This document shows, piece by piece, positions 52,752 through 61,539 of a stretch of DNA of 64,000 bases. A program made the translations under genes and the position numbers. This DNA is from Lutibacter sp. (GTDB lineage: Bacteria > Bacteroidota > Bacteroidia > Flavobacteriales > Flavobacteriaceae). Location of the stretch: contig NVWM01000001.1 in NCBI GenBank assembly GCA_002733665.1, forward strand, positions 62,001 through 126,000, in the 5' to 3' direction. A model generated the notes under the pieces. That model had not been told where the DNA came from and searched no databases. It was given only the letters and a program-made list of their open reading frames with translations. Every line of letters begins with the position of its first letter. Within the stretch, counting starts at the first letter, position 1.

Positions 52752-53174
52752 TTAATTCCCCTCTTGAGAGGGGCTAGGGGTGTGTCGTTCAAAATTAAAA
52801 ATATAATATTCTATTGCTCTTAAAACATTCTCCATATCATTTTTCACTTGATTATCTGTAAATCGTAAAATTGTAATATCCAATTCATTCATCCTTTTTT
52901 CCTTTGCAACATCCTTTTTATAAACTTCAACCAACTCATGTGAATAGCCATCAACTTCGATTCCTAACATCAATTCTTGGCAAAAAAAATCTAAAATATA
53001 ATTATCAATTGGTTTTTGTCTGTGAAAATCATATCCATACATTTGTTTTCCTTTTAACTTTAGCCACAAATATATTTCTACTTCTGTAGCATTATTCCTT
53101 AATTCTCTTGCGTATTCTTTTAATTTTGGATTGTATACTATTATTTTTCTTTTTTTTATTGTATTTTCACACAC
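52752..53174 (-). CDS. DUF559 (Vsr-like) endonuclease-domain protein inside inverted repeats
   Basis: 140 residues. The DUF559/very-short-patch-repair-like nuclease fold shows NPKLKEYARELRNNATEVE (15-33), FHRQKPIDNYILDFFC (Asp62) and LGIEVDGYSHE (Glu73, Asp75, His79), a PD-(D/E)xK-type arrangement. The start is GTG at 53172-53174, inside the right inverted repeat; the last ten residues HTPSPSQEGN are encoded by the left repeat, with TAA just outside. It interrupts the neuB-neuC gene order by about 0.45 kb and has no link to sugar metabolism, so it is probably a mobile or REP-associated nuclease. Confidence 0.82.
   Translation of the reverse strand: MCENTIKKRKIIVYNPKLKEYARELRNNATEVEIYLWLKLKGKQMYGYDFHRQKPIDNYILDFFCQELMLGIEVDGYSHELVEVYKKDVAKEKRMNELDITILRFTDNQVKNDMENVLRAIEYYIFNFERHTPSPSQEGN
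52755..52785 (+). repeat. left 31-bp terminal inverted repeat of the DUF559 element
   Basis: ATTCCCCTCTTGAGAGGGGC then TAGGGGTGTGT. It contains its own hairpin CCCCTCT-TG-AGAGGGG and is a perfect inverted copy of 53169-53199. Confidence 0.95.
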
Positions 53175-53199
53175 CCCTAGCCCCTCTCAAGAGGGGAAT
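53169..53199 (-). repeat. right 31-bp terminal inverted repeat of the DUF559 element
   Basis: The exact reverse complement of 52755-52785. It contains the GTG start codon (53172-53174) of the endonuclease gene. Confidence 0.95.
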
Positions 53200-53213
53200 A
53201 TTGAATTTGATTA

Positions 53214-54260
53214 TTATGATGTAATATCTTCCCAAGTTAATTGTTCGTCATTACTTATACTTCTTGTTGCTTTTTTTCCAAGAATAGCATTGTATTCTTC
53301 TGCTAATATTTCTCCTGTTCCTGGGCGTTTCACCCAAATATTATCTTTAGTAAAAATGGCTCCTTCTTTGATCTCAGCAATTGTACAAACCGTTGCAAAT
53401 GCAAAATCAATGGTAACTTGCTCTTCTTTTGCTGGTTCTTTTGTTCCGCCTCTCATTTGCCAAATTAATTTTGACCCTTCTATTAATTCTTTGGTCTGAG
53501 TTTCATCCATAGAGCAGACAATATCTGGTCCAGTTCTATTCATGTGATCTGTAAAATGGCGCTCTAAAATACTTGCTCCTAATGCTACTGCACCAAAACA
53601 AGCGTGATTTGATGTTGTGTGATCTGACAAACCAAAAACGCTATTTGAAAATGCTTCATGCATTTCAGTCATTGCTCCTAAACGAACTAATTTTGCTGGA
53701 GTTGGGTATAAGTTTGTGGTGTGTAATATGGCTACATCAACATTATATTTATCAAAAATTGCCAATGCTTTAGAAATACTTTCTATAGTATTCATTCCAG
53801 TACTTAAAATCACTGGTTTTCCAAACTGAGCGATATGCTCTAATAAAGGGTAATTATTACATTCACCTGAGCCAATTTTATATGCTGCAACATCCATTCT
53901 TTGCAATCTATCTGCTGCTGCACGAGAAAATGGTGTAGAAATAAATAGCATTCCTTTACTTTCTACATATTCTTTTAATTTTATCTCTTCTTCTTCATTT
54001 AAAGAGCATCTATCCATAATTTCGTAGATAGAAACAGTTGCATTTCCAGGAATTACTTTTTTTGCTGCAGCGCTCATTTCGTCTGCTACAATATGTGTTT
54101 GGTGTTTTACAACCTCAACGCCTGCTCTTGCTGCTGCATCTACCATTTCAAAAGCTGTTTTTAATGAACCTTCGTGGTTAATACCTAATTCAGCAATTAC
54201 TAAAGGCGCAAAATCTTTTCCAATTTTTCTTCCTGATATTTCTATAAAAGGATTAATCAT
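53214..54260 (-). CDS. neuB: N-acetylneuraminate synthase family protein, NeuB-like
   Basis: 348 residues from ATG 54260 (another ATG is at 54266). The TIM-barrel domain shows [20 protein letters not shown] near 19, VEVVKHQTH near 49, [48 protein letters not shown] near 192 and ERHFTDH; an antifreeze-like SAF domain forms the last 60 residues. It condenses a 2-acetamido sugar with phosphoenolpyruvate to a nonulosonic acid. Its start overlaps neuA by 8-14 bp; neuC follows beyond the DUF559 insertion. Confidence 0.9.
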   Translation of the reverse strand: MINPFIEISGRKIGKDFAPLVIAELGINHEGSLKTAFEMVDAAARAGVEVVKHQTHIVADEMSAAAKKVIPGNATVSIYEIMDRCSLNEEEEIKLKEYVESKGMLFISTPFSRAAADRLQRMDVAAYKIGSGECNNYPLLEHIAQFGKPVILSTGMNTIESISKALAIFDKYNVDVAILHTTNLYPTPAKLVRLGAMTEMHEAFSNSVFGLSDHTTSNHACFGAVALGASILERHFTDHMNRTGPDIVCSMDETQTKELIEGSKLIWQMRGGTKEPAKEEQVTIDFAFATVCTIAEIKEGAIFTKDNIWVKRPGTGEILAEEYNAILGKKATRSISNDEQLTWEDITS

Positions 54261-54924
54261 TTGCATAATTTTTTAGAATATAATTAGCATACTCAAAATC
54301 TTCTTGCGTATCAATATCAATTTGAGAAAATAGATGATCTACTATCATTGCATGATTATTATCTCCCATTATTTTCCCTTGTTTGATAAGGTTTGTTTTG
54401 GTTATGTATAACAATCCGTTTTCAAAAAATAAGGGTTCTAAATCTTGACTTCGCTGCCCAATTTTGTAATTATATGGAATAAAGTTACCATCAATTATTT
54501 TTCCAAATTTTTGATGGTTACGTGTAACCGTCATCAAACTATCAAAATCACTTGTATTAAATAGTTTTAAAGCATCAACAAGTAAATTTTTAGGTCTCAA
54601 TGGATTTGTTGGTTGCAATAAAATGACATTGTCATATACTGTGTCAAGGTTTTCAACAACATATTTTAAAGTATCTATTGTAGGTGAAGTATCGGTTGAC
54701 AGGTGTTTTGGTCTATCTTGAACTATTGCTCCATATTTTTGGGCAATTAATTTTATACGCTCATCATCAGTTGAAACTATAATATCAGAAATTCCATTGC
54801 TCTTAGCATATTCAATACTATATGCAATCAAGGGTTTATTTCCCAATAGTTTTAAATTCTTATCGAGTAATCTTTTTGAGCCTCCTCGTGCAGGAATAAT
54901 TGCTATGTTCTTTTTTGATTTCAA
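54253..54924 (-). CDS. neuA: CMP-nonulosonate (acylneuraminate) cytidylyltransferase, NeuA-like
   Basis: 223 residues. The nucleotidyltransferase signature [20 protein letters not shown] is at 9-28, [13 protein letters not shown] near 46, and [20 protein letters not shown] near 94 with the RPK motif. It activates the nonulosonic acid with CTP to the CMP-sugar used by a transferase. It is upstream of and overlapping neuB, forming an A-B-(DUF559)-C order. Confidence 0.9.
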   Translation of the reverse strand: MKSKKNIAIIPARGGSKRLLDKNLKLLGNKPLIAYSIEYAKSNGISDIIVSTDDERIKLIAQKYGAIVQDRPKHLSTDTSPTIDTLKYVVENLDTVYDNVILLQPTNPLRPKNLLVDALKLFNTSDFDSLMTVTRNHQKFGKIIDGNFIPYNYKIGQRSQDLEPLFFENGLLYITKTNLIKQGKIMGDNNHAMIVDHLFSQIDIDTQEDFEYANYILKNYAND

Positions 54925-54945
54925 ACTGATGTAAATATAATTAAT

Positions 54946-55848
54946 TTATGGCTTCCAATAAATTTTAGCATCTGCAATTTTCTGATACGCATCAAACTCA
55001 TTATTTGTTAGTCGATTACTATTTTTATAAAGCCTCGGAATATTCAGAATCACATCAAAAAGCGCCTGTATAATTGCAATTAGTGCTTTAAAATCTCCTT
55101 TGAAAACTTTTAATTTTAGTTGCATCCACAATGTATAGAAAAATCTTCTTGGAATTTCTTTCAACGGATAAAATAAAAAGTACAGATACCAACCTGAACG
55201 CAATGACCTTCGCAATCTTAATCTATAATCTTTATCATTTTTACGTGATTTTACATCTACTCTGTGATGCACTAGTACTTCTGGCAAATAATCAATTTTC
55301 CATCCTTTTTTAAATAGTTGAAATGCAATAAAGTCTTCTTCACCATAAAACTTAAACCATTCCAATAACTTTGGGATTTCATTCCATGTTTTCATTCTCA
55401 TTGCAAAACCAACTGCTCCAAAACTTTTTACTCTAACTGGCTTTTCAATTGTATTTGTTGATAACGGCTCCTTTAAACTCCAAAAAGCGCGAAAAGAAAC
55501 CAACCCAACCTTTTCATTATTCTTAAAATATTCTTCAATGTTTTTTAATACGTCTTCAGTAATAAAATGTGCGTCATCATCAATACTAAGAGCAAAAGGC
55601 GTCTTTACAAGGCTTAAAAGTTTATTTCTGACTGCATGAATTCCTTTTGAACTCCTGTTTCTTATAACTTTTATATTTGGGTGATTTTCAGTTAAATATT
55701 CAGAAGTGCCATCTGTAGAACCATCATCACATATTATACAATCTACTAATGGATTTTCTAATATAAATTGAAGTTTCTTTAACGTGAATCTTAATTCTGT
55801 TAATCTGTTTTTTGTAGGAATGAGTAGGGTAAATTTATGATTGGTCAT
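54946..55848 (-). CDS. glycosyltransferase family 2
   Basis: 300 residues. FTLLIPTKNRLTELRFTLKK is the GT-A start, CIICDDGSTDGTSEYL near 38, ALSIDDDAHFITEDVLKNIE near 93 with the metal-binding DDD, and FYGEEDFIAFQLFKKGWKI near 160. A basic, hydrophobic C-terminus follows (SGWYLYFLFYPLKEIPRRFF) that may contact the membrane. Donor unknown. It lies 1 bp from the upstream gene and 21 bp before neuA. Confidence 0.87.
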   Translation of the reverse strand: MTNHKFTLLIPTKNRLTELRFTLKKLQFILENPLVDCIICDDGSTDGTSEYLTENHPNIKVIRNRSSKGIHAVRNKLLSLVKTPFALSIDDDAHFITEDVLKNIEEYFKNNEKVGLVSFRAFWSLKEPLSTNTIEKPVRVKSFGAVGFAMRMKTWNEIPKLLEWFKFYGEEDFIAFQLFKKGWKIDYLPEVLVHHRVDVKSRKNDKDYRLRLRRSLRSGWYLYFLFYPLKEIPRRFFYTLWMQLKLKVFKGDFKALIAIIQALFDVILNIPRLYKNSNRLTNNEFDAYQKIADAKIYWKP

Positions 55849-55849
55849 A

Positions 55850-56875
55850 TTAGTACTTCTCAGCTATAGTTTTATCTAATCCTTTTCTGATTAGCATTCT
55901 TTTAAAAATGCTTTTTCTTGATAATAACTTTCTAAACAAATGGTTTTTCAAATTATACTTCCACTTAGACGATTTTAATAAAACAGTACTGCTTTTTATT
56001 ATTTCCCTATCTGATTCATCATTAATGGCATTTAATTCTTCAAGCATCCAACCTTCAAATACATTTCCTAGGTGATAGGCATAATTATTATTGGTTGTCA
56101 ATCGCCATCCTCCAGTTTTTAAAACTGGTTCATCTAGATATAGTCTTTCACTATTTCCGCCTAATTGATAGGTACTATTTTCTATAGGCAATTGCTCAAA
56201 AACTTCATTCTTATAGGTTGCAACAACATGACCAGAACCAACAATTGCTTTCACTTTAGTATCTGATTCTAAAGTTAAATTAGTTTTTAAATAGTCTTTG
56301 TTATAAGTATCATCCCAACCAATACTTTTATAGAATTTGATTAATGCTTCTGGATTAATCACTTTAGTAAATTGCAGTTTTTTGGAAAAAAAATTATCAA
56401 AAAGTAAATTATAACTAAACGTTGTATATAATTTGAATTGTGGTATGATTCCAACAACTCCAGCCTTAGGAAATACATTAAAAACTTGGGTTGTACTATC
56501 TTGCCATCCGTTTAAGAATAGTACATCAGCGTCAGAAACAGTAACATACTCTTCTTCTATATTTCTCAAAACTTTTAACAACGAATTTAATTTCCCTATT
56601 GGTTCTGTATGGATAACCTCATGAATAGTTCCTTTTTTAAATTCATCATTCAAAAAATCAACAACAGCATCACAACTCCCATTATTTACGATCGTAATTG
56701 CAGTTTTTTGATGAATTGTTTTATACAGAGATTGCAATGACATCTTAAAAATAGTGAATGCATCTTTAAAATAACCTTCAAAATTAGGAATATGCAATGG
56801 CATTACAATTCTATAATTATAAGAGTTTGCAGTTGATTCTTGTAAGTCTTTTGATGGATTATATTTTTTTCTCAT
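55850..56875 (-). CDS. GT-A glycosyltransferase (family 2-like)
   Basis: 341 residues. Features are less canonical than in neighbours: NYRIVMPLHIPNFEGYF near 20, KTAITIVNNGSCDAVVDFLN near 58 and the metal site EYVTVSDADVLFLNGWQ near 108 with DAD in place of DDD. The second half (WDDTYNKDYLKTNLTLESD, HLGNVFEGWMLEELN) is unfamiliar. It is a glycosyltransferase by fold pattern and context; specificity unknown. It begins 1 bp after the next upstream gene ends. Confidence 0.75.
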   Translation of the reverse strand: MRKKYNPSKDLQESTANSYNYRIVMPLHIPNFEGYFKDAFTIFKMSLQSLYKTIHQKTAITIVNNGSCDAVVDFLNDEFKKGTIHEVIHTEPIGKLNSLLKVLRNIEEEYVTVSDADVLFLNGWQDSTTQVFNVFPKAGVVGIIPQFKLYTTFSYNLLFDNFFSKKLQFTKVINPEALIKFYKSIGWDDTYNKDYLKTNLTLESDTKVKAIVGSGHVVATYKNEVFEQLPIENSTYQLGGNSERLYLDEPVLKTGGWRLTTNNNYAYHLGNVFEGWMLEELNAINDESDREIIKSSTVLLKSSKWKYNLKNHLFRKLLSRKSIFKRMLIRKGLDKTIAEKY

Positions 56876-56876
56876 T

Positions 56877-57809
56877 CTATTTTGAAAAAATAATTTTTAA
56901 TCTTTTTAATATTCTTCTTTTTAATTTAGTTGCCTTCAAAAACAAATTATCTGCTTTTAATTGCTTTTTGAAAAATAACTTATTTTCTTTTATTAATTTT
57001 GGATACGTTCTTTTAATTTCAAAATAAACACTTTCCTTTTTCTTATCAAGAAAAATTGTGTTTTTATATTTCAACAAATATAAAGATTCTATAAGCATCC
57101 AACTTTTTATTAGACTCTTTGCTTTATCCAGTGAGTTTAACATACTTAAATTCTCTCCAGAATGTGTTCGATATTTCACATAAGTTGAGTCAGCAAAAAG
57201 GATTTTTTTAGAATTAGACAAAACTCTAAAGAAAAACTCGCCATCATCATTCATTGTTAATTCTTCATTCCAATATCCTGAAATATCAATTAATTCTTTA
57301 CTTATTAAAAAAACGTGTGGCGGAAAAAAACCACCCTTCAAACCAATGATATCAAAATAATCTTCTGATTTAGTAAAATCTCTATAATCAATGTTGTTTT
57401 CGAAAAGTAAAAATTCATCCTCTTTGTTTTGAAACAATCCCCATTTACAAGTAGCAATTGAAAATTTATCTTCTGATGAAAGTTTTTTAATTTGTTCTTC
57501 TAATTTATTCTCTGCAATAATATCATCAGAATCTAAAAACTGAATATAACTTCCTTTACTCTCTTTCAAACCAATATTTCTAGAAATACTTGCTCCATTC
57601 TTTATTTCATTAGGTTTTAAAATAAGCCTAAATCTAGAGTCTTTAGTAGCGTAACTATTAATAACATCTAATGTATTATCTGTAGATCTATCATCAATAA
57701 TAATGCATTCCCAATTTTTATAGGTTTGATTTAAAACACTATTTAACGTTTCTGTCAATAGTTTTTCTCTATTGTATGACGGAATAATAATTGAAACTAG
57801 TGGATTCAT
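56877..57809 (-). CDS. glycosyltransferase family 2
   Basis: 310 residues. VSIIIPSYNREKLLTETLNS at 5-24, CIIIDDRSTDNTLDVI near 36, IQFLDSDDIIAENKLEEQIK near 90 with the DSD metal site, and MNDDGEFFFRVLSNSKKI near 182. The C-terminus is very basic. Donor unknown. Its start overlaps the end of the upstream GT2 by 4 bp. Confidence 0.88.
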   Translation of the reverse strand: MNPLVSIIIPSYNREKLLTETLNSVLNQTYKNWECIIIDDRSTDNTLDVINSYATKDSRFRLILKPNEIKNGASISRNIGLKESKGSYIQFLDSDDIIAENKLEEQIKKLSSEDKFSIATCKWGLFQNKEDEFLLFENNIDYRDFTKSEDYFDIIGLKGGFFPPHVFLISKELIDISGYWNEELTMNDDGEFFFRVLSNSKKILFADSTYVKYRTHSGENLSMLNSLDKAKSLIKSWMLIESLYLLKYKNTIFLDKKKESVYFEIKRTYPKLIKENKLFFKKQLKADNLFLKATKLKRRILKRLKIIFSK

Positions 57810-58705
57810 ATAAATCTACTTTTTAAAAACCGTTTACTATATTTTAAAACATAAATTACTTTAAAATACTTCAAATACAACCTTCCCAAAAATTTCCATT
57901 CATCCATTTTCAACTCTCTAACCTTCTTTATTGATGATTCATATTGCAAGATGAACTCTAGTTTTTTATTTTTATTTAAGTGAGTTAATTTATTAGAAAC
58001 AAGATATTTATAAAATTGAATTGAAGCCATATTCTTCAAGTCAAAATTATCTTGTTTTCCAGAAATATTAATTTCTGAAGTTCTTATATAGATTTGCGCA
58101 TCGTTGATAGTGTAGATATCTTTGTTTTCAGAATATTCTAACCACATCCTATCATCACTATGCCAAGCAAGAGGATGTTCTGCAAAACCAAATTTATTAT
58201 ATGATGTAGTTGAAAATATATATTCTGATAATGAACTTCTACTTTTCCCTTTAAATCTACGATAATATGAGTCTATTGGTTTTTCCCAAATTGGATGCGT
58301 AACTGTTTTTGAAATAGTTCCTGCTTTTTCATTCTTTACTTTAGTAGAAAAACGGATTACATTAGATTTCTCTTTAAACACTTCCAAATTACTATACCAA
58401 GATTCAATAACATTGTCTCCAAGATAGTCATCATCACCTAATAATAGAATCCATTCTTCACCTTCAATTAAGTCAATACAACGTTTCCATTGCTGAGTCA
58501 AAGAGGTACTTCCTAAATTATTGTCAAATCGAAGATATTTAATATTTAATTGCTCGTTATATTTTTCAATTAATTCCTTTGGATTTTCTGGACTCGCATC
58601 ATCGCCAATATAAACATTAAAACGTTTGTCTGTCTGAGAGGCTAACGATTGCAGTGCCTCTTCAAAAAAAGTATGTTTATAATATGGTATTACAATTGCA
58701 ATCAT
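57806..58705 (-). CDS. glycosyltransferase family 2
   Basis: 299 residues. MIAIVIPYYKHTFFEEALQS at the N-terminus, VYIGDDASPENPKELIEKY near 31, EEWILLLGDDDYLGDNVIES near 75 with DDD, and LAWHSDDRMWLEYSENKD near 180. Donor unknown. It shares 1 bp with the GT2 upstream and 4 bp with the one downstream. Confidence 0.87.
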   Translation of the reverse strand: MIAIVIPYYKHTFFEEALQSLASQTDKRFNVYIGDDASPENPKELIEKYNEQLNIKYLRFDNNLGSTSLTQQWKRCIDLIEGEEWILLLGDDDYLGDNVIESWYSNLEVFKEKSNVIRFSTKVKNEKAGTISKTVTHPIWEKPIDSYYRRFKGKSRSSLSEYIFSTTSYNKFGFAEHPLAWHSDDRMWLEYSENKDIYTINDAQIYIRTSEINISGKQDNFDLKNMASIQFYKYLVSNKLTHLNKNKKLEFILQYESSIKKVRELKMDEWKFLGRLYLKYFKVIYVLKYSKRFLKSRFI

Positions 58706-59553
58706 TAAAAAATCTTTTTTAATTTACTTTTCAAAAATTGAAGGTGAAATTTCAAAAAGGGTGCTGTAAATAACAATTTCAACCAAATTGTATATGCAAT
58801 TTTATGTTTTTTAAATTCTACTGCATTAGTGATAAATCTAATAGCATTTAAGTTTTCCAATTTGGTGTCAAGTTTATTACTACCAACATTTATTGGCAAT
58901 TTATCTTTATTCAATTTATAAAAATCAAATGTAGATTTCACCCATTTTTCATTTACAGTTCCAGAAGAAAAATGTTCAATCAATAGTTGATTTGTAACAT
59001 ATACTTTATACCCTTTTTCAATACATTTTAGAGATATATCTATGTCATAATTATGAAATCCTTTTAATTCATCATTAAATTTCAACTCATCTTTATTTCT
59101 TATTGCAATAAAAACGCCGTCAACTACAGCAACTTCAATTAAATCATTTGAATCAAATCCATGATAAATTATCTCTTTCTCTTTTACTTTATGGTGTTGA
59201 ATAATATTTACTGCAGTTTTATTTTTTGGACATTCCCACCAAGCGGAAGGCATTTTTGTTTTAATTTTTGTTCCTGCAACACCTATTAAACCTATTTCTT
59301 CATTTTCATTAAAAATTTCTTGAAGTTTTGTTCCCCAACCAATTGTATGCATCAAAATATCATCATGAATAAAACATAAATATTCACCGCTACTTTTTTC
59401 AATTCCACTATTATATGCTTCAAAAATTGAATATTTATTTTGTGAATTGTCAATTACAATCAATTCATATTCACAGCCAATAGTGTCTTCAATGTTTTTC
59501 TTAAAAGTTTCTTTCAAACTTTTAGTTCGCGAACATATAATTATTGAAATCAT
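58705..59553 (-). CDS. glycosyltransferase (GT-A, family 2-like)
   Basis: 282 residues. ISIIICSRTKSLKETFKKNI starts a GT-A domain, LIVIDNSQNKYSIFEAYNSG near 31, EYLCFIHDDILMHTIGWG near 57 with the HDD metal site, and FHNYDIDISLKCIEKGYKV near 165. HDD and the NSGIEKSSG context are typical of family 2 enzymes that act on rhamnose-like or methylated glycans, but specificity is not determined. 1-bp overlaps on both sides. Confidence 0.84.
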   Translation of the reverse strand: MISIIICSRTKSLKETFKKNIEDTIGCEYELIVIDNSQNKYSIFEAYNSGIEKSSGEYLCFIHDDILMHTIGWGTKLQEIFNENEEIGLIGVAGTKIKTKMPSAWWECPKNKTAVNIIQHHKVKEKEIIYHGFDSNDLIEVAVVDGVFIAIRNKDELKFNDELKGFHNYDIDISLKCIEKGYKVYVTNQLLIEHFSSGTVNEKWVKSTFDFYKLNKDKLPINVGSNKLDTKLENLNAIRFITNAVEFKKHKIAYTIWLKLLFTAPFLKFHLQFLKSKLKKIF

Positions 59554-60551
59554 TAATTTCTTTTAAAGTTAAATAAATTAGCAATCTTCGTTCTCATTTT
59601 TTTTCCAAAATTAAATTTCCTCTTAAAAACATCTAACACGCTTAATAATAGAATAAAACCTTTTATTTTATTATTGTTTCTAATTAATAGTAATGCCTTT
59701 TCGTATTTCAATATTTTCCTAGTTGCTCTTTCATTTACTAATATTTCTCTTAGGTTTAAAGGGTTTTTACTTCTCAGAAATTTAATAAATTCATCTTTGG
59801 TTGTAAGTTCAATATCTATAATATCAATTCTATTTTCACTTTTATTGGCAGTAGCAATTACACTTTCACTATGATATCTAAACCCATTTAGCGATTCAGA
59901 AACATAACTAATTTTATTGTTTATTATCAAGTTAAAATACAGTATCCAATCTCCACAATACTTAAATTTAGAAACTCTTTCTAAACTTCCTAAATCCTCT
60001 AAAGACTGTCTTCTAAAAACAACCGCACTTGCATTTGGTATTACATTTTTATAAATTAGAAAGCGTTCTATAAATTCATTTCCGTTTAAAGTAAAGTCAC
60101 TTAAGAACAAAGTGTCATCTAATTCTTGGGTTTGTTTGAGCCAACTGCCAGTAACCTTACTTTTAGCATTCACTCTGTTAGATTGACAATATGATAATAC
60201 AATCTCCTTATCTTCTAGCAGTGGAGTCAATACTTTTTCTAAAAAATTGTTTTCACAATAATCGTCACTTTCAGCAATCCAAATATAAGTTCCTTTTGCC
60301 AATGCAATTCCTTTGTTCCATTGATCAAAAGTGTTTCCTGAATTAATTTCATTGAAAACACAGTGACTAACCTTCTCTTTTTCTGCGTATTTCGTTAGTA
60401 TCTCTCTACTAGCATCTGTACTACAATCATCTAATAAAATAACTTCAAAATCTTGAAAAATTTGATTAAAAATACTATCCAATCGTTCCTTTAAATAAAG
60501 AGCATGATTGTAGTTTGGGATGATAATAGAAACAAGTGGTTTATTATTCAT
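59553..60551 (-). CDS. glycosyltransferase family 2
   Basis: 332 residues from ATG 60551; a TTG one codon earlier is less likely. VSIIIPNYNHALYLKERLDS near 7, VILLDDCSTDASREIL near 37, YIWIAESDDYCENNFLEKVL near 88 with SDD, and KYCGDWILYFNLIINNKI near 190. Donor unknown. The ATG overlaps by 1 nt (TGATG) with the stop of a 39-codon glycosyltransferase relic, showing that translation coupling was kept after the relic decayed. Confidence 0.88.
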   Translation of the reverse strand: MNNKPLVSIIIPNYNHALYLKERLDSIFNQIFQDFEVILLDDCSTDASREILTKYAEKEKVSHCVFNEINSGNTFDQWNKGIALAKGTYIWIAESDDYCENNFLEKVLTPLLEDKEIVLSYCQSNRVNAKSKVTGSWLKQTQELDDTLFLSDFTLNGNEFIERFLIYKNVIPNASAVVFRRQSLEDLGSLERVSKFKYCGDWILYFNLIINNKISYVSESLNGFRYHSESVIATANKSENRIDIIDIELTTKDEFIKFLRSKNPLNLREILVNERATRKILKYEKALLLIRNNNKIKGFILLLSVLDVFKRKFNFGKKMRTKIANLFNFKRN

Positions 60552-60670
60552 CAATTACTTGTGTTTAATAGTTCATGTTTAACTACCGAAAATAAATGTA
60601 GACAAAGAACATCTGCAATAACTGTTGAGCCATTATAAGTTGGAATACAAATAGATATTAAAAAATTCAT
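60551..60670 (-). pseudogene. relic of a GT2 glycosyltransferase (39 codons left)
   Basis: The frame opens MNFLISICIPTYNGSTVIAD, the classical start of a family 2 glycosyltransferase, then ends after 39 codons at TGA. The start overlaps the stop of the upstream GT2 (TAATG) and the stop overlaps the start of the downstream GT2 (TGATG), so both gene junctions are intact while about 250-300 codons between them are missing. This is best explained by an internal deletion of a former gene. Confidence 0.7.
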
Positions 60671-61539
60671 TATAATATTCTTAAAAATTTCTTAACTCTA
60701 TTTAAAACAGTATTTATTCTCTTAAGTTTTTTACTTTTATCAGGAACTATATTCATTAAAATTCCTTTTACTGCAACTGGTAACTCAAGATTTTCCAAAA
60801 CAAGTTTAACTGATGTCAGAGTTCTATTAATTTTTGCTTCTTGTGAAAGTCTAGACCATATAGAGGTATCATGTGTACGGTATACACTCATAACTTCTTT
60901 CAACTTTTTTATTTTTTTCTCTTTTAATACAATCATATATAATGTCCAATCTCCAATAGGCGATTTTTCAAACCAATCTGGAATAACAAAATCATTTCTT
61001 AGCATTACAGATGGAGTATGAATATAATTCCCATTAGCTAATTCAATAATATCTGTAGTTTCTTTAACTTCTCTTGTAATATTATCATCTATTAATTTAT
61101 TGTTTTCTTGATCATAAATGGCCACATTATGAAAGCAAATACCAAAATCCGTGTTTTGTTCTAAAAAACTTACTTGTTTCTGCAATTTTAAAGGGTCAGC
61201 CCAATAGTCATCTCCATCTAAAAATGCAATGTACTTTCCGCTACAATTTTCAACAATGTCCATAAAGTTTGTTCGAACTGAAGCATTTTTATTTTTTCTT
61301 TTGCACCAATACTCTCCACCAACAGGTCTATCCAAAATCTTTATTTTAATTTTTTTTGTGCTTTCATATGATCTGATTATTTTCAAGGTATTGTCAGTTG
61401 AAAAATCATCACCAACAACAATTTCCACCTTGAATTCTGTATTTTGCATAAGAATACTTTCAATAGCTTCTCTAATAAATGGTTCATTGTTATAAACCAT
61501 AAGACGCACACTCACTAAAGGATAATCTACAAGACTCAT
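60670..61539 (-). CDS. glycosyltransferase family 2
   Basis: 289 residues. VSVRLMVYNNEPFIREAIES near 10, EIVVGDDFSTDNTLKIIRSY near 36, GKYIAFLDGDDYWADPLKLQ near 94 with DGDD, GICFHNVAIYD, and IGDWTLYMIVLKEKKIK near 205. The C-terminus is basic. Donor unknown. Its start overlaps the upstream methyltransferase by 4 bp. Confidence 0.88.
   Translation of the reverse strand: MSLVDYPLVSVRLMVYNNEPFIREAIESILMQNTEFKVEIVVGDDFSTDNTLKIIRSYESTKKIKIKILDRPVGGEYWCKRKNKNASVRTNFMDIVENCSGKYIAFLDGDDYWADPLKLQKQVSFLEQNTDFGICFHNVAIYDQENNKLIDDNITREVKETTDIIELANGNYIHTPSVMLRNDFVIPDWFEKSPIGDWTLYMIVLKEKKIKKLKEVMSVYRTHDTSIWSRLSQEAKINRTLTSVKLVLENLELPVAVKGILMNIVPDKSKKLKRINTVLNRVKKFLRIL

Larger units (their letters stand above)
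52755..53199. mobile_element. 445-bp nuclease-REP element (TIR - DUF559 - TIR)
   Basis: Two perfect 31-bp inverted repeats bracket a single endonuclease gene with nothing else inside. The GC-rich ends contrast with the AT-rich surroundings, and the element sits exactly in the gap between neuB (stop at 53214) and neuC (start at 52727). No convincing target-site duplication is visible beyond AT-rich sequence. Mobility is inferred from structure, not shown. Confidence 0.6.

Noticed and set aside
52752-53174. DUF559 gene as a functional part of the polysaccharide pathway
   Set aside because: Its nuclease-type motifs and the inverted repeats around it point to an inserted element, not to sugar metabolism.
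53131-53499. Plus-strand frame of 122 codons starting near HTPSPSQEGN
   Set aside because: It reads through the right inverted repeat and then antisense through the C-terminus of neuB; it is not a gene.
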